Shown here piece after piece: positions 53,146-60,949 of a stretch of DNA of 64,000 nt. The first letter of the stretch is position 1. Each line of letters starts with the position of its first letter. The DNA comes from Knoellia locipacati (GTDB lineage Bacteria > Actinomycetota > Actinomycetes > Actinomycetales > Dermatophilaceae). The notes under the pieces are model-generated. The model made no database searches. It saw nothing but the letters and a program-made list of their open reading frames with translations, and was not told the origin of the DNA. A program made the position numbers and the translations under genes. The stretch spans positions 1 through 64,000 of the forward strand of contig NZ_BKBA01000011.1 of assembly GCF_007992835.1 (NCBI RefSeq). The letters are read 5' to 3'.

Positions 53146-54305
53146 GGGGTCCTCTGCGTCGATGGGTGGGTCGTGAGGGACGTCGGGCCGACCTGTCGTG
53201 CCGGCTCCAGGACGTCGGCCGCGACCTGTCGCCATTGCGCGGCTCCGGCCGCGATCGAGTAGGTGTCGATGCAGTGCGCACGAGCACGCACACCCATGAT
53301 GCGTCGCAGGTCGGGGTCGCGCAGGAGATTGGCGGTCCTCGCCGCCAGCTCGGTCACGGAGTCGTCCGCCACGACGTGGCCGGTCACGCCGTCCACGACC
53401 ACGTCGGCGGCGCCGGCGGAGGAGGTCGTGACGACGGGGACACCGGTGAGACCCGCCTCGATGCAGACGCCGGGCATGCCCTCGGTGTCGGCCGCGCTCG
53501 TCATGACGAGCACTGCTGCATCGCGCAGCCAGTCGGGGACGTCGTCGCGCACCCCGAGCATCGAGACCCCGAGCTGCTCGGCTCGGGGACCCACCACGGA
53601 GCGCAGCTCACCGTCGCCGATGATGACGGGCGTGAACTCCACGCCGTCGTGGCGCAGGCGTGCGACCACGTCGAGGAACAGCTCGGGTCGCTTCCCGGGC
53701 TCGAGCTGCCCGACGAAGAGGACCCGGGGCGGGCCCGCTGCGTCCTCCGCGACCGAATCTGCGCCCGCAGCCCCTGCATCGGGGTGGTAGGTCTCGGGGT
53801 CGCGCGCGTTGGGGACAACCCGCAGCCGGTCGGCCGGCATCCCGAGCACGTCGCGCATCTGGTCGCGCACGGCCGTCGAGACGGCCACGCCCATCGCGGT
53901 GCGTCGTGCGAGAGCCCGGTAGAGACGCCGGCGCCACGGCCGCGCCAGCTCGGCGGTGGACAGGCCGATCTTGTAGTAGACGACGGGCACCCGCCCGCTC
54001 GCGAGGACGGCATACTTCATCGACTCCCCGCCATGGGCGACGACGACGTCCGCGCGCTCGTGCCTCACGAGCGTGTGCAAGCGCTGTGCCGCAACGGGAT
54101 CCAGCCCGAGACGTCGCGCGACGCCGGGTCGCCCGGACGCCACCAGGTCGGGCCGCAGCCCGGCGGCGGGGGCGTCGAAGAGGGCCACCGCCACGTGCCG
54201 CTGCGTGTCGTCGCGGGCAAGGGTGTCGCGCAACCGGCCGGCATACACCTGCGCTCCGCGCCACGAGTCCTGGGGGACGACGTGGAGGACGGTGAGGCGG
54301 CTCAC
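53142..54305 (-). CDS. family 4 glycosyltransferase
   Basis: A 387-residue GT-B transferase. N-terminus VLHVVPQDSWRGAQVYAGRL, nucleotide-sugar domain VLFVGQLEPGKRPELFLDVV, and the E-X7-E motif TEGMPGVCIEAGLTG, in which the second Glu is kept. Coupled to the exporter downstream and to the transferase upstream (GTGA), so three proteins are made in step. Sugar specificity unknown. Confidence 0.88.
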   Translation of the reverse strand: MSRLTVLHVVPQDSWRGAQVYAGRLRDTLARDDTQRHVAVALFDAPAAGLRPDLVASGRPGVARRLGLDPVAAQRLHTLVRHERADVVVAHGGESMKYAVLASGRVPVVYYKIGLSTAELARPWRRRLYRALARRTAMGVAVSTAVRDQMRDVLGMPADRLRVVPNARDPETYHPDAGAAGADSVAEDAAGPPRVLFVGQLEPGKRPELFLDVVARLRHDGVEFTPVIIGDGELRSVVGPRAEQLGVSMLGVRDDVPDWLRDAAVLVMTSAADTEGMPGVCIEAGLTGVPVVTTSSAGAADVVVDGVTGHVVADDSVTELAARTANLLRDPDLRRIMGVRARAHCIDTYSIAAGAAQWRQVAADVLEPARQVGPTSLTTHPSTQRTP

Positions 54306-55507
54306 CAGCCGAGGTCCTTGTCGTCCGCCACCGACGCGTAGGTCGCGAGCGACGTCGCGGCGACCCGGCGCTGGTCGAACTCGGCCAGCGCCCGCTCGCG
54401 TGCGGAGCTCCCGAGACGGGAGCGCAGTTCCGGGTCGTCGATCAGCCGGGCGACCGCCTCGGTGAGTGCGGTGGCGTCGGCAGCCGGGACGAGCAGCAGG
54501 TGCTCCTCGGACGTGCCGACCTCGCGGCAGCCCCGGATGTCGGTGAGCACCATGGGTCGACCACAGGCCGCGGCCTCCATTCCCGCTCGGGAGAACCCTT
54601 CTCGGTAGCTCGCGAGGACGAAGACGTCAAGGGCCGAGTAGACGGCCGTCATGTCCCGGCGCTCTCCGACGAACTCCACGGCACCGTCGTCGGCGTCGTG
54701 GGCCTCGCCGTCGTCCGGCCCGATCCACACGAAGCGGGCGCGCCCGGCGAGCGCCGACGACATGGCGACGAACTCGCGCTCGCCCTTCTCGACGACGCGT
54801 CGTCCGACGGCGCCGACGAGGATCTCGTCGTCACCCACCCCGAGCTCGGCGCGCACCCGCGCCCGGCCCTCGGGGTCGGGCTGGAAGCGTTCGAGGTCGA
54901 TGCCGTTGCCGACGACCCGGCTGCGCCCCCGTCGCAGGGCACGTCGCAGGGTGTGCTGGTCCTCGGCGTTCTGGAAGAGCTCGTAGTCCGAGAAGCGCGA
55001 CGCGACACCCTCGAGCCCGTAGACGAAGACGCGGCGCTTGAGGGAGTCACCGGGGCGGGCCCAGAGCCCGTGGCACGTGTTGACGACGACTGGTATGCCG
55101 CAGGCTCGCCCAGCGATGCGGCCCATGACTCCCGTCTTCGGGTTGTGCGTGTGCAGCACGTCGAGGTCGAGCCCGCGCAGCACACGGACGAGCTCGGCGA
55201 AGCCCCGCAGGTCGGCCTTCAGGCCCCAGCTGCGGGACAGCGACGGCACCGGGACGTGCCGGACGCCCAGGGCCTCGACGCGCTCGACGTAGCGGCCGGG
55301 CGCACTGATGCCGACGACGTCATGCCCCGCCTCGAGGTCGACGGTGAGCTCGGTGGCCAGCAGCAGGGCCAGGCTCATGTCGCTCGTCGTGAGGTGCGCG
55401 ATCCGCAACGGACGCGTGGCGGTGCGGCCGGGGGGCCGGACGGTGCCGCCGGACGTGGCTCGCAGGTGGAAGCTCAGCACGAGCGCTCGCCACCTCCCAC
55501 CACGCAT
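54302..55507 (-). CDS. family 4 glycosyltransferase
   Basis: A 401-residue GT-B transferase. The first 30 residues are Arg-rich and probably unstructured; the domain opens LRIAHLTTSDMSLALLLATEL. The acceptor half contains VLHTHNPKTGVMGRIAGRACG, the pattern of EpsD/CapM-like first-sugar transferases, and the donor half has VGAVGRRVVEKGEREF and YREGFSRAGMEAAACG (E-X7-E). Start ATG 55507; internal starts are possible. Confidence 0.85.
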   Translation of the reverse strand: MRGGRWRALVLSFHLRATSGGTVRPPGRTATRPLRIAHLTTSDMSLALLLATELTVDLEAGHDVVGISAPGRYVERVEALGVRHVPVPSLSRSWGLKADLRGFAELVRVLRGLDLDVLHTHNPKTGVMGRIAGRACGIPVVVNTCHGLWARPGDSLKRRVFVYGLEGVASRFSDYELFQNAEDQHTLRRALRRGRSRVVGNGIDLERFQPDPEGRARVRAELGVGDDEILVGAVGRRVVEKGEREFVAMSSALAGRARFVWIGPDDGEAHDADDGAVEFVGERRDMTAVYSALDVFVLASYREGFSRAGMEAAACGRPMVLTDIRGCREVGTSEEHLLLVPAADATALTEAVARLIDDPELRSRLGSSARERALAEFDQRRVAATSLATYASVADDKDLGW

Positions 55508-55543
55508 CCCGTCGGACCCAGCGGTCCCAGACGCCCGAATCGA

Positions 55544-56236
55544 TCAGCCGGCGCAACCGCTCACGGGGCCGGGCGCGTTGCACGTGTTCGAGCTGGAGAC
55601 ACCGCTCGGGTTGCCGGTGAGACCACCCATGCGGCTGCCACAGGCGCCCTGGCTCGGTGTCGCGGTGAACCGGAGCTTCATGTCGCTGTAGCGGTAGGTC
55701 GGGGTGCCGTTGCGATCGAGGCACTTCACGGCGACGCGGGCGCAGCCGTAGACGCAGCCGGCGCCGATCGCGCCACCACCGACCTTGCCGAGGATGAAGC
55801 CGGCACGCGGTCCGACGCCGGGGACGTTCCACGTCGTGTTGGTGACCGTGAGGGCCGAGCCGCCGGTGCAGTCGCCACTCGAGGAGGTGTCGAACCAGCT
55901 GACTCCGCTGGCGGTGACCGACTGGGGCGCGGCTGCGTCGAGGGAGTCACCGTCGCACGGGCAGACCGTGCCCGCGTTGGCGACGTCGGCATAGACGAAG
56001 AGCCACTTGTCGCCCGGGGACGGGCAGTAGCGCACGACGGTGAACGTCGGCGTGAGTGACGTGGGGAAGCACTTGGGGGTGCAGGTCGAGGTCGAGGCGC
56101 TGGCCGGTGCCGAGGCCACCACGGGGGTGGCCCACGCCAGCACTCCGACGGCGCCCCCCTTGGCCACCAGCGAGCGGCGTCGGATGCCTTGCGGCACCTT
56201 CTCGCCCGTCGTCGTGGCCGTCGCCCGATCGCTCAT
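55544..56236 (-). CDS. cysteine-rich exported protein with twin-arginine-like signal
   Basis: A 230-residue protein not assigned to a family. The N-terminus has RRRSLVAKGG then a hydrophobic stretch ending ASAPASAS, resembling a twin-arginine signal. The mature part has 12 cysteines in short clusters (CTPKC, CPC, CVYGC), enough for six disulfides, and a Gly/Ser-rich end. It heads the minus-strand operon of glycosyltransferases and exporter and faces the PqqD gene across a 234-bp region. Possible cell-surface protein or glycosylation acceptor. Start ATG 56236; GTG 56245 also possible. Confidence 0.65.
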   Translation of the reverse strand: MSDRATATTTGEKVPQGIRRRSLVAKGGAVGVLAWATPVVASAPASASTSTCTPKCFPTSLTPTFTVVRYCPSPGDKWLFVYADVANAGTVCPCDGDSLDAAAPQSVTASGVSWFDTSSSGDCTGGSALTVTNTTWNVPGVGPRAGFILGKVGGGAIGAGCVYGCARVAVKCLDRNGTPTYRYSDMKLRFTATPSQGACGSRMGGLTGNPSGVSSSNTCNAPGPVSGCAG

Positions 56237-56304
56237 CTGTCCCACTCACCCTGACACTGCCGGGGTGGGACTCTGGTCGTCCCACGCCTTCGGATTCGAG
56301 GATA

Positions 56305-56362
56305 TCTCCCGGTCGCAGGCTTCCGAGGGGAAACCGGGAAACCTGCGCGGGTTCCCGGGAGA
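56305..56362 (-). promoter_or_regulatory. candidate structured leader element
   Basis: Two-step hairpin: TCTCCCGG (56305-56312) pairs with CCGGGAGA (56355-56362), and GCAGG (56315-56319) with CCTGC (56342-56346), leaving an asymmetric internal loop and a 22-nt apical loop. It would be transcribed in the leader of the minus-strand exported-protein gene. No known riboswitch class was recognised. Confidence 0.4.
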
Positions 56363-56386
56363 CAACCCAATTCGCCTCGTCCGCCC

Positions 56387-56392
56387 TAGGAT
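56387..56392 (+). promoter_or_regulatory. -10 element for the PqqD-nucleotidyltransferase pair
   Basis: TAGGAT within CCTAGG, about 80 nt before ATG 56471. The same bases read on the other strand could serve the divergent gene. Confidence 0.4.
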
Positions 56393-56470
56393 GTGCGCGC
56401 GGGAACGCGCCTGCGCCGACCCGCCGGAACCGCCTCGTCGAGTGCGGACGGGAGCAGGGGACGAGGTGCC

Positions 56471-56719
56471 ATGCGACGCCACCCGGAGACGATCTGGCGT
56501 GCAGCCCCGGGCTTCGTCGCGCTCGCCCGGCCGGGCGGCGAGATCCTCACCGTGACGGGTCCGGCCGCAGGACTCTGGGAGCTGCTCGAGCAGGGCACGA
56601 CCCCGGCCGAGGCGGCGGAGGTCCTGGCCGGGCGCCACGGTGCGACGGTCGACGTCGTCCTCGCCGACCTCGAGCCGCTCTGGGACCGGCTACGTGCCGA
56701 GGGGCTCCTCGATGGCTGA
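56471..56719 (+). CDS. PqqD-family protein (first copy)
   Basis: An 82-residue protein of the PqqD fold: a winged-helix-like recognition domain opening WRAAPGFVALARPGG, with TGPAAGLWELLEQGTTPAEAAEVLA and a final VLADLEPLWDRLRAEGLL helix. PqqD-type proteins bind a leader peptide and present it to a modifying enzyme. ATG 56471 follows GGGGACGAGG. It overlaps the nucleotidyltransferase gene. No radical-SAM partner is present, which argues against PQQ synthesis. Confidence 0.82.
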   Translation: MRRHPETIWRAAPGFVALARPGGEILTVTGPAAGLWELLEQGTTPAEAAEVLAGRHGATVDVVLADLEPLWDRLRAEGLLDG

Positions 56720-57761
56720 GCTCCCGGCGCTCGTCGTCGCCGCGGGCTGGGGTCTGCCGACGACCACCGGCAGTGCCGTCGTCGACGACTCCGACCGCGA
56801 CCGGTTGCTCCACGGTGCAGGGCGCGACCGGCTCGGTGGGCTCCTGGCGGCAGCGGTGGGGGACGGGTCGGTCGTCGTCTCGGCCGACCTCGCGGCGGAG
56901 GTGACGGCGACGTGGCACGAGCAGCTGGCCGCGTCCGTGACCGTCGAGTGCCTCGTCCCGCCCGTCGCGGACCTGCTGCACGGTGCCGGCGTCGACTGGC
57001 GGCTGACCAAGGGGCCGGCGCTGGCCCATCTCGACTATCCGGACCCGTCCCTGCGACCCTTCGGTGACGTCGACGTCCTCGTCCGGCCCGGGCAGTGGCA
57101 GGTGGCCCTGGACGCGCTCGCCGAGGGCGGGTGGGTCCGGGTGTCGCCCGAGCTGGCGCCGGGCTTCGACGAGAGGTTCGGCAAGGGAGCCACCCTCACC
57201 AACGCCGTGGGCCTCGAGGTCGATGCGCACCGACGGCTCGCCGCCGGTCGCTTCGGGCTGCGTCTCGACTCCGAGCAGCTCTTCGAGGACGTCGAGTGGC
57301 TCGAGCTGGGTGGCCGGCAGGTGCCGTGCCTCGCTGCCCGGGACCGGCTGCTGCACGCCTGCTTCCACGCCTCGCTCGGGGGCGCCCGACGGCTGCGTGC
57401 GTTCCGCGACGTCGCCCAGCTCCTGCTCATGACGGAGGCGGACTGGGAGGGCGCGGTCACCGCCGCCGAGCGCGCGTCGGTGCAGGCCGTGGTCGCGAGC
57501 GCGGTCGTGGAGACGTGGCGACGGCTCGGTCTGGCGACCGAGCACCCCGCCCTCGACTGGGCTCGCGGGGTCCGCGTGGGGGCGGTCGACCGTCGGGCCC
57601 TCCGGCTCTTCGAGGAGGAGCGGAGCTATGCCCAGCAGGCGCTGACCGCGGTCCCGGACCTGCTCGGCAGGGGAGCCGGGCGCTACCTCTGGGCTCTCGC
57701 GGTCAAACCCGGTCACCGTGCAGCGGCCCCGGCTCCACCGCGAACGGCGACGCATCCCTGA
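56712..57761 (+). CDS. nucleotidyltransferase-fold protein (NTP_transf_5-like)
   Basis: A 349-residue protein with the fold of the NTP_transf_5 group: VDWRLTKGPALAHLDYPDPSLRPFGDVDVLVRPGQW contains the catalytic-type Lys/Gly and the DVDVLV acidic pair. Helical N- and C-terminal parts surround it. Such proteins occur in exopolysaccharide and peptide-modification clusters, often with PqqD and HprK-like genes; target unknown. Overlaps PqqD by 8 bp. Its last 59 bp overlap the convergent second PqqD gene. Confidence 0.82.
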   Translation: MAELPALVVAAGWGLPTTTGSAVVDDSDRDRLLHGAGRDRLGGLLAAAVGDGSVVVSADLAAEVTATWHEQLAASVTVECLVPPVADLLHGAGVDWRLTKGPALAHLDYPDPSLRPFGDVDVLVRPGQWQVALDALAEGGWVRVSPELAPGFDERFGKGATLTNAVGLEVDAHRRLAAGRFGLRLDSEQLFEDVEWLELGGRQVPCLAARDRLLHACFHASLGGARRLRAFRDVAQLLLMTEADWEGAVTAAERASVQAVVASAVVETWRRLGLATEHPALDWARGVRVGAVDRRALRLFEEERSYAQQALTAVPDLLGRGAGRYLWALAVKPGHRAAAPAPPRTATHP

Positions 57762-58026
57762 GCAGGCCGAGGCGGTCGAATTCCTCGACGGCTGCCACGA
57801 CCTCATCGGTCACGGACCGGCCAACCCGCTCCCCGAGACGGTCGGCCATCGCGCCGACGCTGGTGGAACCGTCGACCGCGAGCCACACGAGTGACGCCGA
57901 CTCGTTGAGCTCGTGCACGCCAGCGTCCCGGTCGTCGAAGAGCACGACCCGGTCGAGGACCTCAGCCGTCTCGATCGCCGGGTGCCGGCTCGGCGTCGAC
58001 CCGAGCGCGTCGAGAGAGCTCGTCAT
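57703..58026 (-). CDS. PqqD-family protein (second copy)
   Basis: A 107-residue protein: about 20 variable residues, then VVLFDDRDAGVHELNESASLVWLAVDGSTSVGAMADRLGERVG and a closing helix VVAAVEEFDRLGLL, the PqqD fold. It shares little with the first copy beyond the fold, so the two probably serve different partners. It overlaps the HprK-like gene upstream by 4 bp and converges on the nucleotidyltransferase gene. Confidence 0.82.
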   Translation of the reverse strand: MTSSLDALGSTPSRHPAIETAEVLDRVVLFDDRDAGVHELNESASLVWLAVDGSTSVGAMADRLGERVGRSVTDEVVAAVEEFDRLGLLRDASPFAVEPGPLHGDRV

Positions 58027-58958
58027 GAGCCCAGCTCCGTGAGCAGCGAGGTGAGGGTGGTGTCGGCCTGCGCCAGGTCGTCGACCTCGAGCGTGAAGGC
58101 GGGGACGGAGAGCCCCAGGTCGACGACCTCGCGAAAGCCCGCCCGACCGTGCTCGCGTCGCAGCGGGAGGTGAGCAGCCAGGGCCCGCACCGCGCTGGCA
58201 GGGTGGGCGTCGCTCAGGGTCCCGTCGGAGCCGGGCCGGTGGGTCGGGAGGACGATCGCGGTCAGGGGCGCGCCACGGCTGAGGCTCCCGAGGGTCGAGG
58301 CGGGGACGAGTGACTCCGACCGAGCCTCGAGCGGTGCGCCGGGCCGTCCCCCGGGGAGGGCCGACCGGTGAGCGGCAAGGAACGGGTCCAGCGGGCTGGG
58401 GTGACGCACCCCCACCGGGCGGGGGAAGGGCCTGACCTCCCACGACCGCTCGTCACTGCGGGTCACGAGGGCGACCTCGTCGGTGAGGAACTCCCAGCCG
58501 TGGGCGGTGAGCCAGCCCGCGAGAGTGCTCTTGCCCGCGTGGGACTCTCCGGCGAGGACGATGGCCCGGCCGTCGCGGGCCACGGCCGCGGCGTGGACCG
58601 GCGTCACACCCTCGGTGCGTTCGAGGAGGAGCCGGGTGACCTCCCAGAGCACGTAGGGCACGAGGTAGTCCTCGGTCACGCGCTCGCACGGCTCGAGGTC
58701 CCGCCACAGCTGCCACGGGTGGGTCGTCGACGGCGGGTCACGCCGCGCGACCGTGAAGGTGACGTTGGCGTCCCCGCCGTCGGCGCTCGGGCCAGTGCGC
58801 GGGTCGGTGCGCAGGTCGGTGAGGACCGCGTCGAGCTCGGCGGCGACCGCGGGCTCGTCGGCCTCGATCACGAACCTCACCGAGCCCGCGGCGAACGGAC
58901 CCACCCGGACCGGCGCGTCGAGCACCGGGCGCGTGTCATCCTGCAGCGGTGGCCTCAC
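58023..58958 (-). CDS. HPr-kinase-like (HprK-related) protein
   Basis: A 311-residue protein with an HPr-kinase-type P-loop: VHAAAVARDGRAIVLAGESHAGKSTLAGWL (GESHAGKST at 137-145) and a following FLTDEVALV acidic strand. The N-terminal 100 residues are a variable domain. Related proteins are grouped with PqqD in the so-called HPr-rel-A systems of exosortase-type polysaccharide loci. It may phosphorylate a peptide or sugar; HPr is an unlikely target here. GTG 58958 overlaps the divergent gene's GTG 58949. Confidence 0.85.
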   Translation of the reverse strand: MRPPLQDDTRPVLDAPVRVGPFAAGSVRFVIEADEPAVAAELDAVLTDLRTDPRTGPSADGGDANVTFTVARRDPPSTTHPWQLWRDLEPCERVTEDYLVPYVLWEVTRLLLERTEGVTPVHAAAVARDGRAIVLAGESHAGKSTLAGWLTAHGWEFLTDEVALVTRSDERSWEVRPFPRPVGVRHPSPLDPFLAAHRSALPGGRPGAPLEARSESLVPASTLGSLSRGAPLTAIVLPTHRPGSDGTLSDAHPASAVRALAAHLPLRREHGRAGFREVVDLGLSVPAFTLEVDDLAQADTTLTSLLTELGS

Positions 58959-60070
58959 GTCCCCGATTGTCGCCGACCCGACGCCTCGGCCGGGTCGAAG
59001 TCGTGGCAATCGTCGCGCTCGCCCTCTGGCTGGTCTGGGCGGTGCTCGCGGCGGCCGCCCACGGTGAGCTCCTCCCCGTCTCGTCGCCCTACGTCCTCAG
59101 CACCCTCGCGCTCGGGGGCGGTGTCGTCCTCGGCGACGTCGTGTCGCGGGCGGTCCCGACGGCGCACGTGGCCATGGGCGTCGTCGCCCTCGTGGCGCTG
59201 CTGCTCGTCGCGACGCTGGTCTCGCCGGGGGTGACCGGACTGCCCCTGGGCTACGCCAACGCCAACGCCGCGCTGGCCATCCAGGCCATGGCCCTGTCCG
59301 GGCTGCTGCTCGTCCGGGTGCGACCGAACCGCCGGTGGGTCCTCATGGGGGCGGTCGCGGCGGCGTTCGTCGTCCTCGCCCTGAGCCGGTCGACCGCGGC
59401 GACGGCGCTCGCCGTCGCGCTCGTCCCGGTCCTCTGGTGGGCCGCCGGTCGTGGGTCGGCCGCGCGCCGCGCCGAGGCGCCCAGCACCGCGTCGTCCCGC
59501 CGCGCTCCGCTCGTGGCCGGTCTCGTCTCCGGCGCCGCGGCAATCGCGGTCGTCTGGCTGGCGCGGACCGACGAGTGGCCCAGCGGACTCGAGGCCGCAC
59601 TCTCCACCGCGCGGCACACGTTGTGGCGCGACGCCCTGTCGGGCGCCACGTCCCATCCGCTCGTCGGCGTCGGCCCGGGCCACCTGGCCGAGGTGAGCTC
59701 GTTGAGCACCGACGTCGACCTCGGAGCGGCCCACTCGGCGGTGCTCCAGGTCGGTGCCGAGACGGGGTGGCCCGGGGTCGTCCTGCTGGCGCTGCTCACC
59801 GGGACGACGCTGGCATGGGCTTCACACCGCGGCGCCGCGGCCGCCACCATCGGCTCGTCCGCGGTCGCCGCGTTCACCGTGCACGCGCAGATCGACCACC
59901 TGCTCGAGTTCGCGCCGCTGCTGCTGCTCCTCGGAATCGTCGTCGGGGTGGCCGGTGCCCCGGCGCGGTCAGAACAGCTCGACGTCGCCGAGGGCGAGCG
60001 ACCAGTCGCCGGGCGAGGGAGGGGTCCGGGCGAGTGGTCGCGACGTGAGGATCGGTCCCTGCCCGGGTAG
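58949..60070 (+). CDS. O-antigen-ligase/polymerase-like membrane protein
   Basis: A 373-residue membrane protein with about ten helices and the WzyC-like segment ATSHPLVGVGPGHLAEVSSL, preceded by ARHTLWRDAL, the usual ligase/polymerase pattern (long loop with H and R). It is short for the family. It would join or polymerise lipid-linked glycans outside the membrane. The start overlaps the divergent HprK-like gene by 10 bp, and the last 102 bp overlap the convergent GNAT gene. Confidence 0.82.
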   Translation: MASRPRLSPTRRLGRVEVVAIVALALWLVWAVLAAAAHGELLPVSSPYVLSTLALGGGVVLGDVVSRAVPTAHVAMGVVALVALLLVATLVSPGVTGLPLGYANANAALAIQAMALSGLLLVRVRPNRRWVLMGAVAAAFVVLALSRSTAATALAVALVPVLWWAAGRGSAARRAEAPSTASSRRAPLVAGLVSGAAAIAVVWLARTDEWPSGLEAALSTARHTLWRDALSGATSHPLVGVGPGHLAEVSSLSTDVDLGAAHSAVLQVGAETGWPGVVLLALLTGTTLAWASHRGAAAATIGSSAVAAFTVHAQIDHLLEFAPLLLLLGIVVGVAGAPARSEQLDVAEGERPVAGRGRGPGEWSRREDRSLPG

Positions 60071-60949
60071 CGGCAGCAGCCCGGGCCGGCGCCGGCGCGG
60101 GAGCCCGATGGCGTAGTCGGCGCCCGACTCGGCGAGCACCCGCCGCACGAGACGGATCGCGGTGACCGAGTCCGGGACGAGCTCCTCGATGATCGCCGCC
60201 TCGAGGGCCCGACCCCGCCGACGGACCCGGAACACGAGACCACCACGCGAGGGGTCTGACTCGGAGGCGAGGACGACCCGGTAGTGCAGGGGGCCGAACG
60301 ACGTGCGCCACCGCAGGTACTCGGGCGAGCGCTGGGTCCGCACACCGGTCGTGGGCGCATGAAGCAGCAGGCCCGTGACGACGGCGTCGTCCACGAGCGC
60401 CTCCGCGGCGGGTCGTCCGGCAGTGGTCTCCTGCGACCAGAGGTCGGCGGCCTCGCGGGCCCGGAGCATCACCGCGGCCGAACCCACCCGTCGCGGCATG
60501 ACACCCACCGGCAGGCGGCGGCTCACGGTCCAGCCCATCTTGAGGTAGCCGGGACGGCTCTGGTCGTTGGGCGTGTTGAAGATCCACGCGTCGCCCTCGC
60601 GGGTGAGGTCGGCGACGGCCTCGAGGGTGAGCAGGCGGAAGATCCCCCGGCCTCGGTGGTCGGGGTGCGTCACGGTGTCGACGGCACGCACGCAGCGCAG
60701 CGGCTTGCCGTCGTCGTCGAGGAAGGTCCAGCGCAGGAACGTGCGGTAGCCGACGACCTGCCCGTCGAACAGCGCCACCCACGCGGGGGACTCGCCGAAC
60801 GGGTTGAGCCGGTGCTTCCACCAGAAGAAGTCCTCGTCGTGCCCGCCCGCGTCCCAGCCCATCGTCTCGCGCAGGAGCCCGAGCACCGCGGCGTCGTCGG
60901 AGGCCTGCGCCCGGCGGACCTCCACACCTCCGCCCTTCATGTCACCCAT
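59969..60949 (-). CDS. GNAT-family acetyltransferase, two-domain
   Basis: A 326-residue protein. N-terminal GNAT domain (about 8-150) with the acetyl-CoA loop TVTHPDHRGRGIFRLL; a second region with variable sequence (about 200-320) like the C-terminal half of exopolysaccharide-linked GNAT/FemAB-type proteins. It may acetylate a sugar amine. Its start overlaps the stop of the amidotransferase gene by one base (TGATG), so they are coupled. Confidence 0.83.
   Translation of the reverse strand: MGDMKGGGVEVRRAQASDDAAVLGLLRETMGWDAGGHDEDFFWWKHRLNPFGESPAWVALFDGQVVGYRTFLRWTFLDDDGKPLRCVRAVDTVTHPDHRGRGIFRLLTLEAVADLTREGDAWIFNTPNDQSRPGYLKMGWTVSRRLPVGVMPRRVGSAAVMLRAREAADLWSQETTAGRPAAEALVDDAVVTGLLLHAPTTGVRTQRSPEYLRWRTSFGPLHYRVVLASESDPSRGGLVFRVRRRGRALEAAIIEELVPDSVTAIRLVRRVLAESGADYAIGLPRRRRPGLLPLPGQGPILTSRPLARTPPSPGDWSLALGDVELF

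Noticed and set aside
56471-56719. PQQ cofactor biosynthesis
   Set aside because: No PqqA peptide, PqqE radical-SAM or PqqB/C genes in the window; only the PqqD fold is shared.
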